This document shows, piece after piece, positions 62,961-64,000 of a stretch of DNA of 64,000 nt (position 1 is the stretch's first letter; the number at the start of each line of letters is the position of its first letter). Source of the stretch: Prorocentrum cordatum (lineage: Eukaryota; Sar; Dinophyceae; Prorocentrales; Prorocentraceae); the NCBI GenBank assembly GCA_963575745.1, contig CAUYUJ010020693.1:442791-506790 (forward strand). The letters are read 5' to 3'. Below the pieces are notes generated by a model. The model did not search any database. It saw only the letters and a list, made by a program, of their open reading frames with translations, and was not told the DNA's origin. The translations under genes were made by a program, and so were the position numbers.

Positions 62961-62999
62961 GGAGTTCTCAGATCTGCGCTGGGCCTCCCTGGCGGCGCG

Positions 63000-63770
63000 T
63001 CGCCCCTGGCACCGCCCTTGCCCCGCCACGGCCTAGCAAGAGCATGGCAACAGTGCAGGGGGGGCGCGCCGCGCCCCCCCTCTCCGCCTGCTTCGTCGCG
63101 TCCCATCATTAATGAGCCAGCATTTCAATGGGGGTGCGCCGCTCCCTTTTTTTTTCCCCTCGCCACGTCCCAGCAGGAGTGGGCCAGCAGTGCCGAGGGT
63201 GCGCGCCGCGCTCCCTCTTCAGGTCCCAGCAGGAGTAGGCCAGAACTGCAGGGGGCGAGCCGCGCCCCCCTCCGCCTCTTTCGTCGCGTCCTCTTATGAA
63301 CAACCATGCCTTGCAGGGGGGCGCGCAGCGCCTTGTCTTTTGCTTCGCCGCGTCCCAGGATAAGCAGGCCAGCGCTGCACGGGGGTTCGCCGCGCCCCAC
63401 TTTGCTCGCTTCGTTGCGTCCTGTCCTTGACAAACCAGCAATGCACGGGGGGCACGCCATGGTTCTTTTTTGGCTTCGACGCTTCGCACCGATAAGCTAG
63501 CCTTGCAAGGGGGGCGCGCCGCGCCGCTCATTTTGCTTCGGCGCGTCTGCGCAGGCGTTTTTTACCCCCGCCACGTCCTGGCAGGAGTAGGCCAGCATTG
63601 CAGGAGGGGCGCGCCGCGCCCCCCCGCCGCGTGCTCGTCGCGTCGGTCGTTGCCAGGGGGGTGCGGCGCGCCCTTTCTTTTAGCCGCCGCGTCCTAGCAC
63701 GAGTAGGCTTGCATTGCAGGGGGACGCGCGCTGCGCCCCTCTCCGCCTGCTTCGTCGCGTCCGATCCTTC
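63000..63770. repeat. ~68-bp GC-rich tandem repeat, about ten copies
   Basis: Each unit has 'ttgcaggggggcgcgccgcg', then C-rich sequence, 'cttcgtcgcgtc' or 'cgccacgtcc', and 'gcaggagtaggccagca'. Units begin at intervals of about 65-75 bp, are strongly diverged from each other, and extend to about 63765. No open frame is conserved between units. Confidence 0.8.
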
Positions 63771-64000
63771 ATTTGTCGCCGTTGTTGACGGGCTTGGGCT
63801 ACCAAGTTAGCTTGTGCTTCTCGCGTGTCGGCTACGCGGTGCAGCACGACGCGCCCACGCACGTGCGAGTGGAGAGTTCCGCAGTGCTCAGAGCAGAAAA
63901 GTCGTCATGTTGGTCTGGGACTCAGAATGGCCCTTTTTGGCGGTCACCGATTGGATTGCCAATCTAACACGCGGGATCACGTGCTAGTAATGTAGCGCAG

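Noticed and set aside
1-64000. tRNA, rRNA and snRNA genes
   Set aside because: None was recognised by eye on either strand. A covariance-model search would be needed to exclude small ones.

Overview
The window looks like nuclear DNA of a dinoflagellate. The reasons are a 15-base exact match to the dinoflagellate spliced leader inside a retrotransposon, a Copia-type Pol of the enlarged kind known from these protists, GC-rich exons separated by introns packed with simple repeats, and splice junctions of the form GC or GT ... AG|G. The genus cannot be named from the sequence.

Positions 1-44220 and 60207-64000 are repeat-dominated host DNA. They hold long trinucleotide arrays (GAT/ATG, GAG/CTC, ACG, GTT), minisatellites with periods of about 11, 25-28, 68 and 83 bp, and several families of fold-back (inverted-repeat) elements present in multiple diverged copies. 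Two split host genes can be supported from short GC-rich exons. One runs roughly from 24.5 to 29.7 kb and encodes a TPR-repeat protein; one of its exon junctions can be joined precisely in frame (26650 to 29533). The other has exons at 33.3 kb and 37.1 kb and is unrecognised. Most long reading frames elsewhere are open only because the repeat has no stop codons.

Positions 44221-60206 hold one nearly complete, recently inserted LTR retrotransposon of about 16 kb. It has 252-bp LTRs differing at one position and a perfect 5-bp target duplication. Its + strand coding region is divided into consecutive open frames: Gag, split by a one-base frame change and ending in a CCHC zinc knuckle; a 1,177-residue protein with an apparently intact KptA/Tpt1 RNA 2'-phosphotransferase domain; a RING-H2 protein; a retropepsin-like protease; and a 2,150-residue Pol (methyltransferase-like region, zinc fingers, integrase, reverse transcriptase, RNase H, in Copia order). 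Successive frames are joined by overlapping stop/start bases or separated by single in-frame TGA codons.

The most unusual signal is in the nucleic acid. At least 34 copies of a 14-base hairpin, with a five-pair stem and a GNRA tetraloop, are spread through the element in coding and non-coding parts. The two central stem pairs vary in a compensatory way, so pairing is kept while the encoded residues change. A perfect 24-bp stem-loop followed directly by a 10-bp stem-loop sits on the junction between the phosphotransferase and RING frames, and the 3' non-coding segment is largely a chain of hairpins. A retroelement carrying an RNA-end repair enzyme, a RING protein and dozens of tetraloop hairpins is the candidate undescribed system here.
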